A stretch of DNA of 64,000 nt from Candidatus Rokuibacteriota bacterium (GCA_003220685.1 QHTE01000065.1:25906-89905), one strand, 5' to 3'; positions 15,223 through 24,220 are shown, counted from the stretch's first letter. Notes: a model not told the origin generated them from the sequence alone. Numbers and translations: made by a program.

Positions 15223-16269
15223 ATGAAGACTGCGTGGCTCACGGCGCTGGCGTTACTCGCGACGAGCGCGTTCGCGCAGCCGGCCGCGGCCCAGACGCTG
15301 ATCAACGGCGCCGGCGCGACGTTCCCGTACCCGATCTACTCGAAGTGGTTCGACGAGTACACGAAGGTCGATCCGGAGGTGCGCTTCAACTACCAGTCGA
15401 TCGGGAGCGGCGGCGGCATCAAGCAGGTGACCGCACGCACAGTCGACTTCGGCGCCACCGACGGCCCGATGAGCGACGAGCAGCTCAAGGCGGCGCCGTC
15501 CGAGCTGTTGCACATCCCGACCGTGATGGGCGCGGTCGTCGCGACCTATAACCTGCCGAGCTCGCCGAAGCTCAAGTTCACCGGGGACATCCTCGCCGAC
15601 ATCTTCCTCGGGAAGATCACGAAGTGGAGCGACCCGAAGATCGCCTCGCTCAACGCTGGCGTGTCGCTACCGGATCAGCCGATCGTGGTCGTGCACCGGT
15701 CGGACGGGAGCGGCACCACCTACATCTGGGTGGACTACCTCTCGAAGATCAGCTCCGAGTGGGACAAGAAGGTCGGCCGCGGCACGTCCGTGAACTGGCC
15801 CGTCGGGCTCGGCGGCAAGGGCAACGAAGGCGTCTCGGGGCAGGTGAAGAGTCAGCCGGGCGCGCTCGGCTACGTCGAGCTCGCCTACGCGGTGAAGAAC
15901 AATCTTCCGGTCGCCTCGGTGAAGAACGCGGCCGACAAGTTCGTCACGCCCGTGATCGCCTCCACGACGGCAGCGGCGGCCGGAGCCGCCAGGAGCATGC
16001 CCGACGATTTTCGTGTCTCGCTCACGAACCCGGCGGGTGACGAAGCGTACCCGATCGCCAGCTTCACGTGGCTGCTCGTCTACCGCGACCAGCCCAACGA
16101 GCTGAAGGGACGGGCGCTCGCCAAGTTTCTCTGGTGGATGAGCCACGAGGGGCAGAAGTACGCCGACGACCTGCTCTACGCGCCGCTGCCCGCGCCGGTG
16201 GTCAAGCAGATCGAGGCGAAGATCAAGCAGATCACCTACCAGGGCAAACCGCTGCTGGCGGCCCGCTAG
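15223..16269 (+). CDS. pstS: phosphate ABC transporter substrate-binding protein PstS
   Basis: Periplasmic phosphate-binding protein of 348 residues with a Sec signal peptide (about 1-24, cleavage near AAAQT). Family motifs: NGAGATFPYPIYSKW, YQSIGSGGGI, DFGATDGPM and the phosphate-contacting HRSDGSGTT. The strong ribosome site GGAGGAGAG ends 4 bp before ATG 15223. First gene of pstSCAB-phoU, directly behind a Pho box array. Confidence 0.93.
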   Translation: MKTAWLTALALLATSAFAQPAAAQTLINGAGATFPYPIYSKWFDEYTKVDPEVRFNYQSIGSGGGIKQVTARTVDFGATDGPMSDEQLKAAPSELLHIPTVMGAVVATYNLPSSPKLKFTGDILADIFLGKITKWSDPKIASLNAGVSLPDQPIVVVHRSDGSGTTYIWVDYLSKISSEWDKKVGRGTSVNWPVGLGGKGNEGVSGQVKSQPGALGYVELAYAVKNNLPVASVKNAADKFVTPVIASTTAAAAGAARSMPDDFRVSLTNPAGDEAYPIASFTWLLVYRDQPNELKGRALAKFLWWMSHEGQKYADDLLYAPLPAPVVKQIEAKIKQITYQGKPLLAAR

Positions 16270-16275
16270 CGTCCG

Positions 16276-17241
16276 ATGGCCGTCGTCGCGGCGGTTCCGC
16301 GGGTCGAAGCGCAGGCAGCGCCGAGGAACCTCGGCGATCAGGTGCTGCGCCTCGTCCTGCGCGCCGCCGCGCTGACGCTCGTCCTGCTCGTCCTCGCGAT
16401 GGTCGTCTCGATGGTCCGCGCGTCGTGGCCCGCGATGCGGGCCTTCGGCTGGCGTTTCCTCGCCACCTCGACGTGGGATCCAGTGGCCGAGCAGTTCGGC
16501 GCGATCCCGTTCGTGTACGGTACCTTGCTCTCGTCGCTGCTCGCGCTGCTCATCGCGGTGCCGCTCGGCATCGGCGCAGCGATCTATCTCGCCGAGCTGG
16601 CGCCGGCGTGGATTCGTCCGCCGATCGCGTTCCTCGTGGAGCTGGTGGCCGCGGTGCCGAGCGTGATCTACGGACTGTGGGGCATCTTCGTCCTCGCGCC
16701 CCTCTTGAGGGTCTGGGTCCAGCCGGCCCTCGGCAAGACGCTGGGCTTCCTGCCGCTATTCCAGGGGCCTCCGTACGGCGTCGGCATGCTTGCCGCGGGC
16801 ATCATCCTGGCGATCATGGTCGTGCCGTACATCACGGCCGTGAGTCGTGAGGTGCTCCTGGCCGTGCCGACCAGCCAGCGCGAGGCGGCGCTGGCGCTCG
16901 GCGCCACGCGCTGGGAGACCACCCGCATCGCGGTACTGCGCTACGGCCGCTCGGGCCTGGTCGGGGCGATCCTGCTGGGCCTCGGCCGAGCGCTGGGCGA
17001 GACGATGGCCGTGACGATGGTCATCGGCAATCGGCCGGAGGTCGCCGTCTCGCTGTTCGCGCCGGGCTATACGATGGCCAGCGTCGTCGCCAACGAGTTC
17101 GCGGAGGCGACGTCCGATCTCTATCTGGCGGCGCTGATCGAGATCGGTCTCCTGCTCTTCGTCGTGACCGTCATCGTCAACGCGCTGGCGCGACTGCTCG
17201 TGTGGTCCGTCGGCGGCCCGGTCAAGGCGGTGCGCGAGTGA
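16276..17241 (+). CDS. pstC: phosphate ABC transporter permease PstC
   Basis: Inner-membrane permease of 321 residues with six or so hydrophobic segments. The ABC permease EAA loop reads REAALALGATRWE, and GLGRALGETMAVTMVIGN is the PstC-type signature. It starts 6 bp after pstS and its stop overlaps the GTG of pstA, giving tight coupling. Confidence 0.93.
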   Translation: MAVVAAVPRVEAQAAPRNLGDQVLRLVLRAAALTLVLLVLAMVVSMVRASWPAMRAFGWRFLATSTWDPVAEQFGAIPFVYGTLLSSLLALLIAVPLGIGAAIYLAELAPAWIRPPIAFLVELVAAVPSVIYGLWGIFVLAPLLRVWVQPALGKTLGFLPLFQGPPYGVGMLAAGIILAIMVVPYITAVSREVLLAVPTSQREAALALGATRWETTRIAVLRYGRSGLVGAILLGLGRALGETMAVTMVIGNRPEVAVSLFAPGYTMASVVANEFAEATSDLYLAALIEIGLLLFVVTVIVNALARLLVWSVGGPVKAVRE

Positions 17242-18080
17242 CGCCGAGGGCGCGCCGCGGCGTGAACGTCCTGATGTCCTGGCTGGCCGCCCTCGCCGCC
17301 GGCCTCGTCGTGCTCCCGCTGCTCATGATCTTCGCGTTCCTGCTCTGGCAGGGCGCGTCGGCGGTGAACCTCGATTTCTTCACCCATCTCCCCAAGCCGG
17401 TCGGTGAGGTGGGCGGAGGCATGGCGAACGCGATCGTCGGCACCCTGATGCTTCTCGCCCTGGCGGCAGTCCTCGGGCTGCCCGTGGGAATCCTCGGTGG
17501 GCTCTACCTCGCCGAGTCTCGCGACCGGCGGCTGCCCTGGCTGGCCCGGTTCCTGGCCGACGTGCTCAACGGCGTGCCCTCGATCGTCATCGGGATCTTC
17601 GCCTACTCGGTCATCGTGCTGCCGATGCGGCGCTTCTCGGCGCTGGCCGGCGCGTTCGCGCTGGCGGTGATCATGCTCCCGATCGTGGTGCGGACGAGCG
17701 AGGAGCTCGTGCGGCTCGTCCCGGCCTCGCTGCGCGAGGCGGCGCTGGCGCTCGGCATCCCCCAGTGGAAAGTGCTGCTGCGCGTCGTCCTGCCGACAGC
17801 CCGCGCGGGCATCATCACGGGCGTCATGGTGGCGATCGCTCGCGTCGCGGGCGAAACCGCGCCGCTCCTGTTCACGGCGTTCGGCAACCGCTTCTGGCAC
17901 CAGGGGCTCGATCAGCCGATCGCGGCCCTGCCGCTGCAGATCTTCGCCTACGCAATCGCACCCTATGACGACTGGCACCGTCAGGCCTGGGCCGGGGCCC
18001 TCGTGCTCATCGGCCTGGTGTTCGTGGTGAGCTTCGCAGCGCGCCTGGCGACCAGCGGCCGCTTCACGGGGGTAAGATAA
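17238..18080 (+). CDS. pstA: phosphate ABC transporter permease PstA
   Basis: 280-residue inner-membrane partner of PstC. The EAA loop REAALALGIPQWK, the ARVAGETAPLLFTAFGN signature and six predicted membrane segments fit PstA. GTG 17238 overlaps the pstC stop (GTGA) and is preferred over the longer in-frame GTG at 17202, which lies inside pstC. Confidence 0.92.
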   Translation: MTPRARRGVNVLMSWLAALAAGLVVLPLLMIFAFLLWQGASAVNLDFFTHLPKPVGEVGGGMANAIVGTLMLLALAAVLGLPVGILGGLYLAESRDRRLPWLARFLADVLNGVPSIVIGIFAYSVIVLPMRRFSALAGAFALAVIMLPIVVRTSEELVRLVPASLREAALALGIPQWKVLLRVVLPTARAGIITGVMVAIARVAGETAPLLFTAFGNRFWHQGLDQPIAALPLQIFAYAIAPYDDWHRQAWAGALVLIGLVFVVSFAARLATSGRFTGVR

Positions 18081-18086
18081 AACGCC

Positions 18087-18845
18087 ATGGCTGACGGTAT
18101 CGTCGTCCGCGACCTCAACGCCTGGTTCGGCAACGCGCACGTGCTGCACGGGATCGGCGTGACGATTGCGCCGAAGGCGGTCACCGCGGTCATCGGCCCG
18201 TCCGGCTGCGGCAAATCCACGTTCATCCGGTGTCTCAATCGGATGCACGAGGTCGTGCCCGGTGCCAGGGTGACGGGCAGCGTGCGGGTCGAGGGCCTGG
18301 ACGTGTACGCGCCCGGGATCGATCCGGTGCAGGTCCGCCGCAAGATCGGTATGGTCTTCCAGAAGCCGAACCCATTCCCGACGATGTCGGTGTTCGACAA
18401 CGTGGTGGCCGGGCTGCGGCTCGGCGGCGTCCGCGAGCGGTCGGTCATCGACGAGGCCGCGGAACGGGCGCTCCGACAGGCCGCGCTCTGGGACGAGGTG
18501 AAGGATCAGCTCGGCAAGTCGGGCGTGAGCCTCTCCGGCGGCCAGCAGCAGCGCGTGTGCATCGCGCGGGCGCTGGCGGTCGAGCCCGAGGTGCTGTTGA
18601 TGGACGAGCCCTGCTCGGCCCTCGATCCGATCGCCACCGCCAAGATCGAGGAGCTGATCCTCGAGCTGCGCAGCACGCTGACCATCGTGATCGTCACGCA
18701 CAATATGCAGCAGGCGGCGCGCGTGTCCGAGTCGACAGGCTTCTTCCTCCTCGGTGAGCTCGTCGAATTCGACGTGACGCGGCAGCTGTTCACGAATCCG
18801 CGCGACAAGCGGACCGAGGACTACATCACCGGCCGGTTCGGCTGA
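18087..18845 (+). CDS. pstB: phosphate ABC transporter ATP-binding protein PstB
   Basis: 252-residue ATPase energising PstCA. Walker [10 protein letters not shown] near residue 36, the PstB-specific FQKPNPFP (Q-loop), signature LSGGQQQR, Walker [14 protein letters not shown] and switch His in [11 protein letters not shown] are all intact. It lies 6 bp after pstA. Confidence 0.95.
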   Translation: MADGIVVRDLNAWFGNAHVLHGIGVTIAPKAVTAVIGPSGCGKSTFIRCLNRMHEVVPGARVTGSVRVEGLDVYAPGIDPVQVRRKIGMVFQKPNPFPTMSVFDNVVAGLRLGGVRERSVIDEAAERALRQAALWDEVKDQLGKSGVSLSGGQQQRVCIARALAVEPEVLLMDEPCSALDPIATAKIEELILELRSTLTIVIVTHNMQQAARVSESTGFFLLGELVEFDVTRQLFTNPRDKRTEDYITGRFG

Positions 18846-18859
18846 GAGCGGAGAACACG

Positions 18860-19516
18860 ATGCAGCGCCATTTTCACGAGGAGCTGGACGCGCTCAAGCA
18901 GACTGTGCTGGCCATGGGCGGCCTGGTCGAGGACCAGATCCGCCGCGTGATGCGCGCGCTCCTGGAGCGGGACAGCGACCTGGCCCAGGAGGTTATCGAC
19001 CGCGACCGGCAGGTGAACGCCTACGACGTCGAGATCGACGAGAAGTGCGTCGAGCTGCTGGCGCTCCATCAGCCGGCCGCCGGCGACCTGCGCTTCATCA
19101 CGACCGCGATGAAGATCGTCACCGACCTCGAGCGTATCGGCGACCAGGCCGTCAACATCGCCCAGCGCACGCTCGAGCTGAATCCGGAGCCGCAGCTCAA
19201 ACCCTACGTGGACCTGCCGCGGATGGCGGAGAAGGCCCAGCGCATGGTGAAGGAGAGTCTCGACGCGTTCGTGAGCCGGGACACCGAGCTGGCGCGGCGG
19301 GTGTGCGGCGAGGACTCCGACGTCGACGCGCTGAAGGAGCAGATCTTCCGCGAGCTCCTGACCTACATGATGGAGGACCCGAAGACCATCCCCCGCGCCA
19401 TCCGGCTCATCCTGGTCTCGCGCTTCCTCGAGCGCGTGGCCGACCACGCGACCAACATCGCCGAGATGGTCGTGTACATGGTGGAGAGCAAGATGGTGCG
19501 CCACATGCTCGCGTAG
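18860..19516 (+). CDS. phoU: phosphate signalling protein PhoU
   Basis: 218-residue two-fold helical-bundle protein that represses Pho signalling through the Pst transporter when phosphate is sufficient. Each half carries the metal-binding type motif: AMKIVTDLERIGDQAVNIAQ and SRFLERVADHATNIAEM. It is the last gene of the pst operon, 14 bp after pstB. A second PhoU domain is fused to a phosphotransferase at 11223, so the genome has at least two. Confidence 0.93.
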   Translation: MQRHFHEELDALKQTVLAMGGLVEDQIRRVMRALLERDSDLAQEVIDRDRQVNAYDVEIDEKCVELLALHQPAAGDLRFITTAMKIVTDLERIGDQAVNIAQRTLELNPEPQLKPYVDLPRMAEKAQRMVKESLDAFVSRDTELARRVCGEDSDVDALKEQIFRELLTYMMEDPKTIPRAIRLILVSRFLERVADHATNIAEMVVYMVESKMVRHMLA

Positions 19517-19580
19517 TCTGGTCGCGACGGCTCCGCGCCGCACCCCGGTCGCCGACCCCGGTCGCGCCGGCCGCGACCTC

Positions 19581-20012
19581 TCAGTCGCGCAGCACCAGGG
19601 TCGGGACCGGCGCTTCCTGCACCACGCGCTCGGCCACTCCGGGACGCAGCGCACTGCCCAAACGGCTTCGGCGGCTCGTCGCCAGGGTCACCAGATCGGC
19701 GTTGAAGGCCTCCGCCTCGAGCCGGATCTCTTCAGCCGGCTCACCGAACCGCACGACGCGCTCGACCGGAACGCCTTCGAGCTCGGCTTCCACGTGCGCG
19801 AGCTCGTCCAGGCCGAGCGCGGTGAGACGCGCCATCTCCTGGTCGACGTACGCGATCGTGCGCCCGTGCGGGCCCATCACGCGCTCCGGTACCGGGAACA
19901 CTCGTAGCAGACGCACCGTCGAGCCAGCACCGCGCGCGAGCGCGGCCACCACCGGAACGAGCGTGGTGCTCGCCTCAGAACCATCGATAGGTGCCAAGAT
20001 CCTCTTGGCCAT
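19581..20012 (-). CDS. universal stress protein family protein
   Basis: 143-residue UspA-fold protein: KRILAPIDGSEAS at the N-terminus, a middle region VDQEMARL, then ADLVTLATSRRSRLGSALRPGVAERVVQEAPVPTLVL (split here by GxxGxxG-like ATP-loop spacing). The start ATG at 20012 is preceded by GGGGAGG on the minus strand; the much longer open frame upstream has no family similarity. It is convergent with phoU and separated by 64 bp. Confidence 0.82.
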   Translation of the reverse strand: MAKRILAPIDGSEASTTLVPVVAALARGAGSTVRLLRVFPVPERVMGPHGRTIAYVDQEMARLTALGLDELAHVEAELEGVPVERVVRFGEPAEEIRLEAEAFNADLVTLATSRRSRLGSALRPGVAERVVQEAPVPTLVLRD

Positions 20013-20303
20013 CGTCGTCGTCCTCCCCTCGCGATTCATCCTCATGTTGGTTGGGACGTGGGCGCCCGGGCCAACGATTCTCGCGCGCGTCGCCCGGCGG
20101 AATCTTTTCATCCACGAGTGACATCCCAACATCAGCGGTGATGTGTGGCGGGTGGCGGCCGCCCAACCGCACCCGGAAACGCGCGTGCCGCTCCAGCCCG
20201 CCTGTTCAGCTTCTGAGCGCTCTGATCCTGGCCATCGCTCCGCGCCCCGGAGCTTCATGCCGGCGAGAGGCTTGATCGACGGATATTTGGAAGACTCCGA
20301 CCC

Positions 20304-20741
20304 GTGGTGCGGGTTTTGCAGCCTCATCGGGTCGTGGGTTTCTGGAGCGGACGGCGAGAGACCCCGGAAGAGGCTCGACAGAGACGGCTCTGCCGCTACA
20401 TGCTCGAGCTTCCGCCCGAGACCGTGTACAGCCACGTGTACGAAGGCTGGGCCGCCGTGGCCGGGCTGTGTGTCGTGCTCTTCAGCGCGGTCGCGTGGCG
20501 GTCGGGCTACTTGGAGACGCTTGCGCCCCTCCTCGTCAGTGGGGTGCTGCTCGCCGTTCTAACCCCTACAGTTCTTGTCATGAGGCGGCGCTACCGGCAC
20601 GTCATGACCGGTGTCCTCGTGCTCGCCGTGATGCTCGGGCTCCTCGCGGCCGCGATCAATCGTTATGGCAGTCCGGCCGTCATCGCCTTCGTCGTCGGTC
20701 CGACGCGCTCGGCGAGCGCAGACGGCGTGTCGCCGCGCTGA
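20304..20741 (+). CDS. small membrane protein of unknown function
   Basis: Up to 145 residues with three hydrophobic segments (about 48-64, 72-91 and 100-117 from the first GTG). A shorter start at ATG 20400 (MLELPPETVYSHVYEGW) is equally possible and gives about 113 residues. No family recognised. The 290 bp between it and the divergent universal stress gene show no gene. Confidence 0.45.
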   Translation: MVRVLQPHRVVGFWSGRRETPEEARQRRLCRYMLELPPETVYSHVYEGWAAVAGLCVVLFSAVAWRSGYLETLAPLLVSGVLLAVLTPTVLVMRRRYRHVMTGVLVLAVMLGLLAAAINRYGSPAVIAFVVGPTRSASADGVSPR

Positions 20742-20793
20742 CCGCCGCCCGATCGGCGGCCGACCGCCCTGGCGCCTGTGTTAGCCTCTGGGC

Positions 20794-21846
20794 ATGTCGC
20801 AGGCCGACTCCGATCCGGACGCGGACGCGATCGAGCGTCTGTTCGACCGCGGCGTCACCGACGGCCTGCCGGTCGTGCCGCCCACCCGTCGCCTGGTCGA
20901 CCGCGCCGTCGCGGCGTCGGGGCGGGACGCCGATGAGCTGATCGCGCTCGTCCCGCCCAACTACGGCCGCGCGACCGTCGAGAAGATCGCGGTCAACGCG
21001 GTCATGGCCGGGTGCCGCGCGGAGTACCTGCCGGTCGTGCTCGCCGCCGTCGAGGCGATCTGCGACGAGGCGTTCGACCTGCACGGCGTGTCGGCGACGA
21101 CCAACGCGCCGGCGCCGCTCGTGATCGTCAACGGTCCGGTCCGCGCGGAGCTCGAGATCAACTCGGGAGCAGGCGTGTTCGGCCCGGGATGGCGGGCCAA
21201 CGCGACGATCGGCCGCGCGGTCCGCCTCGTGTGCGTGAACCTCGGCGGGGCGAGACCGGGCGACGTCAGCATGTCCACGCTGGCTCACCCCGGCCGCTAC
21301 GCGTACTGCATCGGCGAGCACGAGGAAGCCAGTCCGTGGGAGTCGCTGGCGGTCGAGCACGGATTCGGTCCCGACGAGAGCACCGTGGCGCTTCTCGCCG
21401 CCGACGCGCCGCTGGGCGTCTATGCGCATCGCAGCCGCACGCCCGAGGACCTCATGCCGACGCTCGCCGCGAGCATGGCCGTCATCTCCCACCACCGGAT
21501 GACGCACTGGGGCGACACCCTGCTCGTGCTCTCGCCGGAGCACGCGAAGATCCTGGGCGATGCCGGGTGGAAGAAGGGCGACGTCCGGCGCTGGCTGCAC
21601 GACAAGCTGCAGTGGCCGGTGCGGGAGCTCATCCCCGGGCGCGACGGCGGCGAAGGGCTGCCCGAGCACGTGCTCGCGAAGTACCGCGATCCGGATCGCG
21701 AGGCCACGCTGATTCCGAAGTTCCGTGCGGCCGAGCACATCAAGGTGGTGGTGGCGGGCGGCACCGCCGGACGCTTCTCCGCGATCGTGCCGGGCTGGAC
21801 GTTCTCGAAGGGCTCGAATCTCGTCTTCAGGAGGATCCCTCGATGA
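20794..21846 (+). CDS. conserved protein paired with the UGSC selenoprotein
   Basis: 350-residue soluble protein of unknown biochemical role. It starts with LFDRGVTDGLPVVPPT and contains VNAVMAGCRAEYLPVVLAAVEAI, a NAPAPLVIVNGPVR strand-turn region and GARPGDVSMSTLAHPGRYAYCIGE. It overlaps the ATG of the selenoprotein gene by 4 bp, so the two are made together. Several Cys residues are present but no metal-site motif is clear. From its neighbour one may infer a role in thiol or selenol chemistry. Confidence 0.6.
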   Translation: MSQADSDPDADAIERLFDRGVTDGLPVVPPTRRLVDRAVAASGRDADELIALVPPNYGRATVEKIAVNAVMAGCRAEYLPVVLAAVEAICDEAFDLHGVSATTNAPAPLVIVNGPVRAELEINSGAGVFGPGWRANATIGRAVRLVCVNLGGARPGDVSMSTLAHPGRYAYCIGEHEEASPWESLAVEHGFGPDESTVALLAADAPLGVYAHRSRTPEDLMPTLAASMAVISHHRMTHWGDTLLVLSPEHAKILGDAGWKKGDVRRWLHDKLQWPVRELIPGRDGGEGLPEHVLAKYRDPDREATLIPKFRAAEHIKVVVAGGTAGRFSAIVPGWTFSKGSNLVFRRIPR

Positions 21847-22361
21847 CCGAGTACCTCGACCCCACCGATTCCGTCGCGGTGCCCCGAAAGACGGCGTCGC
21901 GGCCCTCGAGCCTCGACGGCAAGGTCATCACCTTGCTCGACATCTCGAAGGCGCAGGGCAACCACCTGCTCGACCGTCTCGAGGAGCTCCTGCGCGAGCG
22001 CACGACGCCGAAGGCCATCATCCGCAAGAAGAAGCCGACCTTCGCGCGCCCCGCCCCCGACGCTCTCCGAAAAGAGATCGTCGGCGCCACCGACGTCCTC
22101 GTCGAGGGTCTCGCCGACTGAGGGTCGTGCACAACGTGCAGTGTGCACGACGGCGTGTTCTTCGAGGACAACGGCATCCCGGTGGCGACGGTCATCTCGT
22201 CCGAATTCGTGCGGGCCGCGCGCGCCCAGGCCGATGCCCTCGGCGCGGCCGACTATCGGACGGTCGTGGTAGCGCACCCGATCCAGCCGCTCACGCGCGA
22301 AGAGGTGCGGGCGCTCGCCGATCGCGCATTCGACGAGATCGTGAGGCGAATCACCGCGTGA
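21843..22361 (+). CDS. UGSC-family selenoprotein (in-frame UGA read as selenocysteine)
   Basis: A 172-residue protein if the TGA at 22119-22121 (codon 93) is read as selenocysteine. The frame continues without a gap: GLAD-U-GSCTTCSVHDGVFFEDNGIPVATV. The motif UGSC followed by SVHD and the IPVATVISSEFV strand is diagnostic of the UGSC (seleno)protein family, whose Cys homologues carry DCGSC at the same place. The two halves alone would be meaningless 92- and 73-residue fragments. A perfect hairpin directly after the UGA supports recoding. The biochemical role of the family is not established; a redox role is likely. selABCD genes are outside the window. Confidence 0.9.
22124..22151 (+). promoter_or_regulatory. 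bacterial SECIS-like hairpin
   Basis: GTCGTGCACA (22124-22133) pairs perfectly with TGTGCACGAC (22142-22151) around an 8-nt loop. It starts two bases after the UGA, which is the place of a bacterial SelB-binding SECIS element. The stem lies within coding sequence. Confidence 0.75.
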
Positions 22362-22400
22362 TCACCGCGCGGACCCGGGCGGCGGTCGAGGGCTGACGCG

Positions 22401-23186
22401 ATGCTCGTCGGCGCGTTCGCGTGCGCCCATACGCCCCAGCTCCTGGCGCGCCCGTCGACCGAGGACCGCGATCTCGTCCTGCGCGTCCACGGCGCCTTCG
22501 CCCGGGTGAAGCGCCGGCTCGAGACGCTCCGGGCCGACGCGATCGCGGTCGTCGCCGGCGACCACGTCGAGGCGTTCTTCCTCGACGCCGTGCCGGCGCT
22601 CGGGGTGTACGTCGGCTCTGAGTGCGCGGGGACGTTCGGGCGCTATCGCTACCGGTTCCCGATCCACGAGCCGCTGGCTCGAGCCGTCGTCGAGCAGGGC
22701 GTCGAGCGCGGCTTCGACCTCTTCTATACACAGCACGCGCCGCTCGACTACGCGTTCTACGTCCCGCTCCACTTCACGATGCCCGAGCCGGGCGTGCCCA
22801 TCGTCCCGCTCCACGTGAACGTCTACCTGCCGCCCCAGCCCACGCCGCGCCGCTGCTACGACTGGGGCCGCACGCTCGGCGAGATCCTCCAGGCGCGGCC
22901 GGAGCGAGTGGTGCTGATGGCCTCGGGCGGCATGTCGCACTTCCCCGGGACGGACCGCTACGCGTCCCCCGAGTTCGAGTACGATCGCCGGCTGCTGGAC
23001 GCGCTGAAGGCGGGCCACGGCCGCGAGCTGGCCGCGATCACCGGGGAGGAGCTGGACAAGATGGGCAACATCGAGCTCCGGACGTGGGCGGTGCTCCTCG
23101 GCGCCGTCGGCGAGGCCAGGGCCGACGTGTACTGCTACGAGCCCTCCTGGCATCACGGCAACGCCGTCGTCGAGTGGCCGGTGTGA
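22401..23186 (+). CDS. class III extradiol dioxygenase, catalytic (LigB-type) subunit
   Basis: 261-residue LigB-fold protein that would open an aromatic ring with Fe(II). Expected metal ligands lie in FACAHTPQLL (His near residue 9-11) and AVVAGDHVEAFF; MASGGMSHFPG carries the conserved active-site His. It ends in a GTGA overlap with the LigA-type gene, so the two subunits are coupled. Substrate cannot be told; protocatechuate or gallate-like compounds are typical. Confidence 0.8.
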   Translation: MLVGAFACAHTPQLLARPSTEDRDLVLRVHGAFARVKRRLETLRADAIAVVAGDHVEAFFLDAVPALGVYVGSECAGTFGRYRYRFPIHEPLARAVVEQGVERGFDLFYTQHAPLDYAFYVPLHFTMPEPGVPIVPLHVNVYLPPQPTPRRCYDWGRTLGEILQARPERVVLMASGGMSHFPGTDRYASPEFEYDRRLLDALKAGHGRELAAITGEELDKMGNIELRTWAVLLGAVGEARADVYCYEPSWHHGNAVVEWPV

Positions 23187-23461
23187 ACGAGACGTCCCAC
23201 TATCGATTCCCGCCTGCCTCGGCCTACCGGCTCAATCGGTGTCTCTTCGCGCTCAAGTCGGATGACGCGTTCCGCGCGCGGTTCCTGGAGGACGCAGACG
23301 CGGCGATGAGCGAGCTCGAGCTCGACGCCGAGGACGCGGCCGCCGTCGTCCGCGGCGACCGTGACGCGCTCCTGGCCCGCGGCGCGCACCCGTATCTCGT
23401 CTTCATGGCCGACCTGCGCCTCCGGATTGAGCGCGAGCCCGTGTCGTTCGAGTTTTTTTGA
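23183..23461 (+). CDS. LigA-type small subunit of the extradiol dioxygenase
   Basis: 92 residues, all-helical LigA fold: YRLNRCLFALKSDDAFRARFL and the terminal GAHPYLVFMADLRL that covers the LigB active site in LigAB enzymes. Start GTG 23183 overlaps the LigB stop. Its stop TGA overlaps the TTG of the truncated cyclase, so the three form one transcript. Confidence 0.8.
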   Translation: MNETSHYRFPPASAYRLNRCLFALKSDDAFRARFLEDADAAMSELELDAEDAAAVVRGDRDALLARGAHPYLVFMADLRLRIEREPVSFEFF

Positions 23462-23796
23462 TCAACATCGGGGGGAGCGAGCCGCGCAATCCGGGCCGGG
23501 ACGGCTCGCCGGCCGCCCACGTGGCCTCGATGCCGTGGTTCCGCGCCCGCGACATCGCTATGCTCGGGAGCGACACCCACAACGACGTGAGCCCGCCGAG
23601 CCATCCGGGGCTCGGCAACGTCGTGCACATCGTGGGCCTCGTCGGCATGGGGCTCTGGCTGATCGACAACGGCAATCTCGAGGAGCTGGCGCAGGCGTGC
23701 GCCGCGCGGCGCCGCTGGGAGTTCTGGCTCACCGTCGCACCGCTGCGCCTGCAGCACACGACGGGCTCGCCGGTCAACCCGATCGCGCTGTTCTGA
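23458..23796 (+). pseudogene. cyclase-family (kynurenine formamidase-like) protein, N-terminal half missing
   Basis: 112 residues that match only the C-terminal half of cyclase-family metal hydrolases: PWFRARDIAMLGSDTHNDVSP, then VHIVGLVGMGLWLIDNGNLEELA, RRRWEFWLTVAPL and TGSPVNPIALF. The family's N-terminal HxGTHxD metal site and about 150 residues are absent. The frame begins at a TTG inside the LigA stop. A 5' deletion joining the fragment to the dioxygenase gene is the simplest reading. Confidence 0.65.
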
Positions 23797-24220
23797 GCTC
23801 CGGCCGGGCCGCCGCGCGCGGCGCCACGCCGATCCGCGACTTGATCCGGACGCGCACGGAGAGCTCCGCGGCGGCCGTGTGCTTGACGCGGAGGAGCGCG
23901 GCGCGCTTGAGCTCCTTCGACGGCACCTCGCCGATGACGCGGATGGTGACCGGCGAGCCGATCCAGAGCGGCACGCGCACCGTCGCCGTGAGCGGCCACG
24001 CGAGCAGCTCGGGGTCGTGGCCGAGCGCGTCGACGACCATGCCCCTCACCGCCACCGCCTCGCCGTCGCGCTTGAGCCGCAGGGCGCTGACCTTGCCGAC
24101 GAGAGCCAGGACCAGCAGGAGTCCGGCCGCCAGGAGCAGGACGAGCGCGATCGGGTCGTCGAGCCGAGACGCCACCAGCGTCGCCTCCTCGCCGTCCAGG
24201 TGAGGCAAGCCGGATGCCAC
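23774..24220 (-). CDS. membrane-anchored protein of unknown function
   Basis: 148 residues from a GTG start. One strong hydrophobic segment (about 24-42, ALVLLLAAGLLLVLALVG) is followed by a soluble part with beta-strand-like sequence (VTIRVIGEVPSKELKRAALLRVKHTAAAELSVRV), possibly a tail-exposed domain. It overlaps the cyclase remnant by 23 bp on the opposite strand. Family not recognised. Confidence 0.45.
   Translation of the reverse strand: MASGLPHLDGEEATLVASRLDDPIALVLLLAAGLLLVLALVGKVSALRLKRDGEAVAVRGMVVDALGHDPELLAWPLTATVRVPLWIGSPVTIRVIGEVPSKELKRAALLRVKHTAAAELSVRVRIKSRIGVAPRAAARPELRTARSG

Noticed and set aside
19045-20121. Long plus-strand frame through phoU and the universal stress gene
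   Set aside because: Low-complexity Arg/Ala composition; both real genes explain the region.
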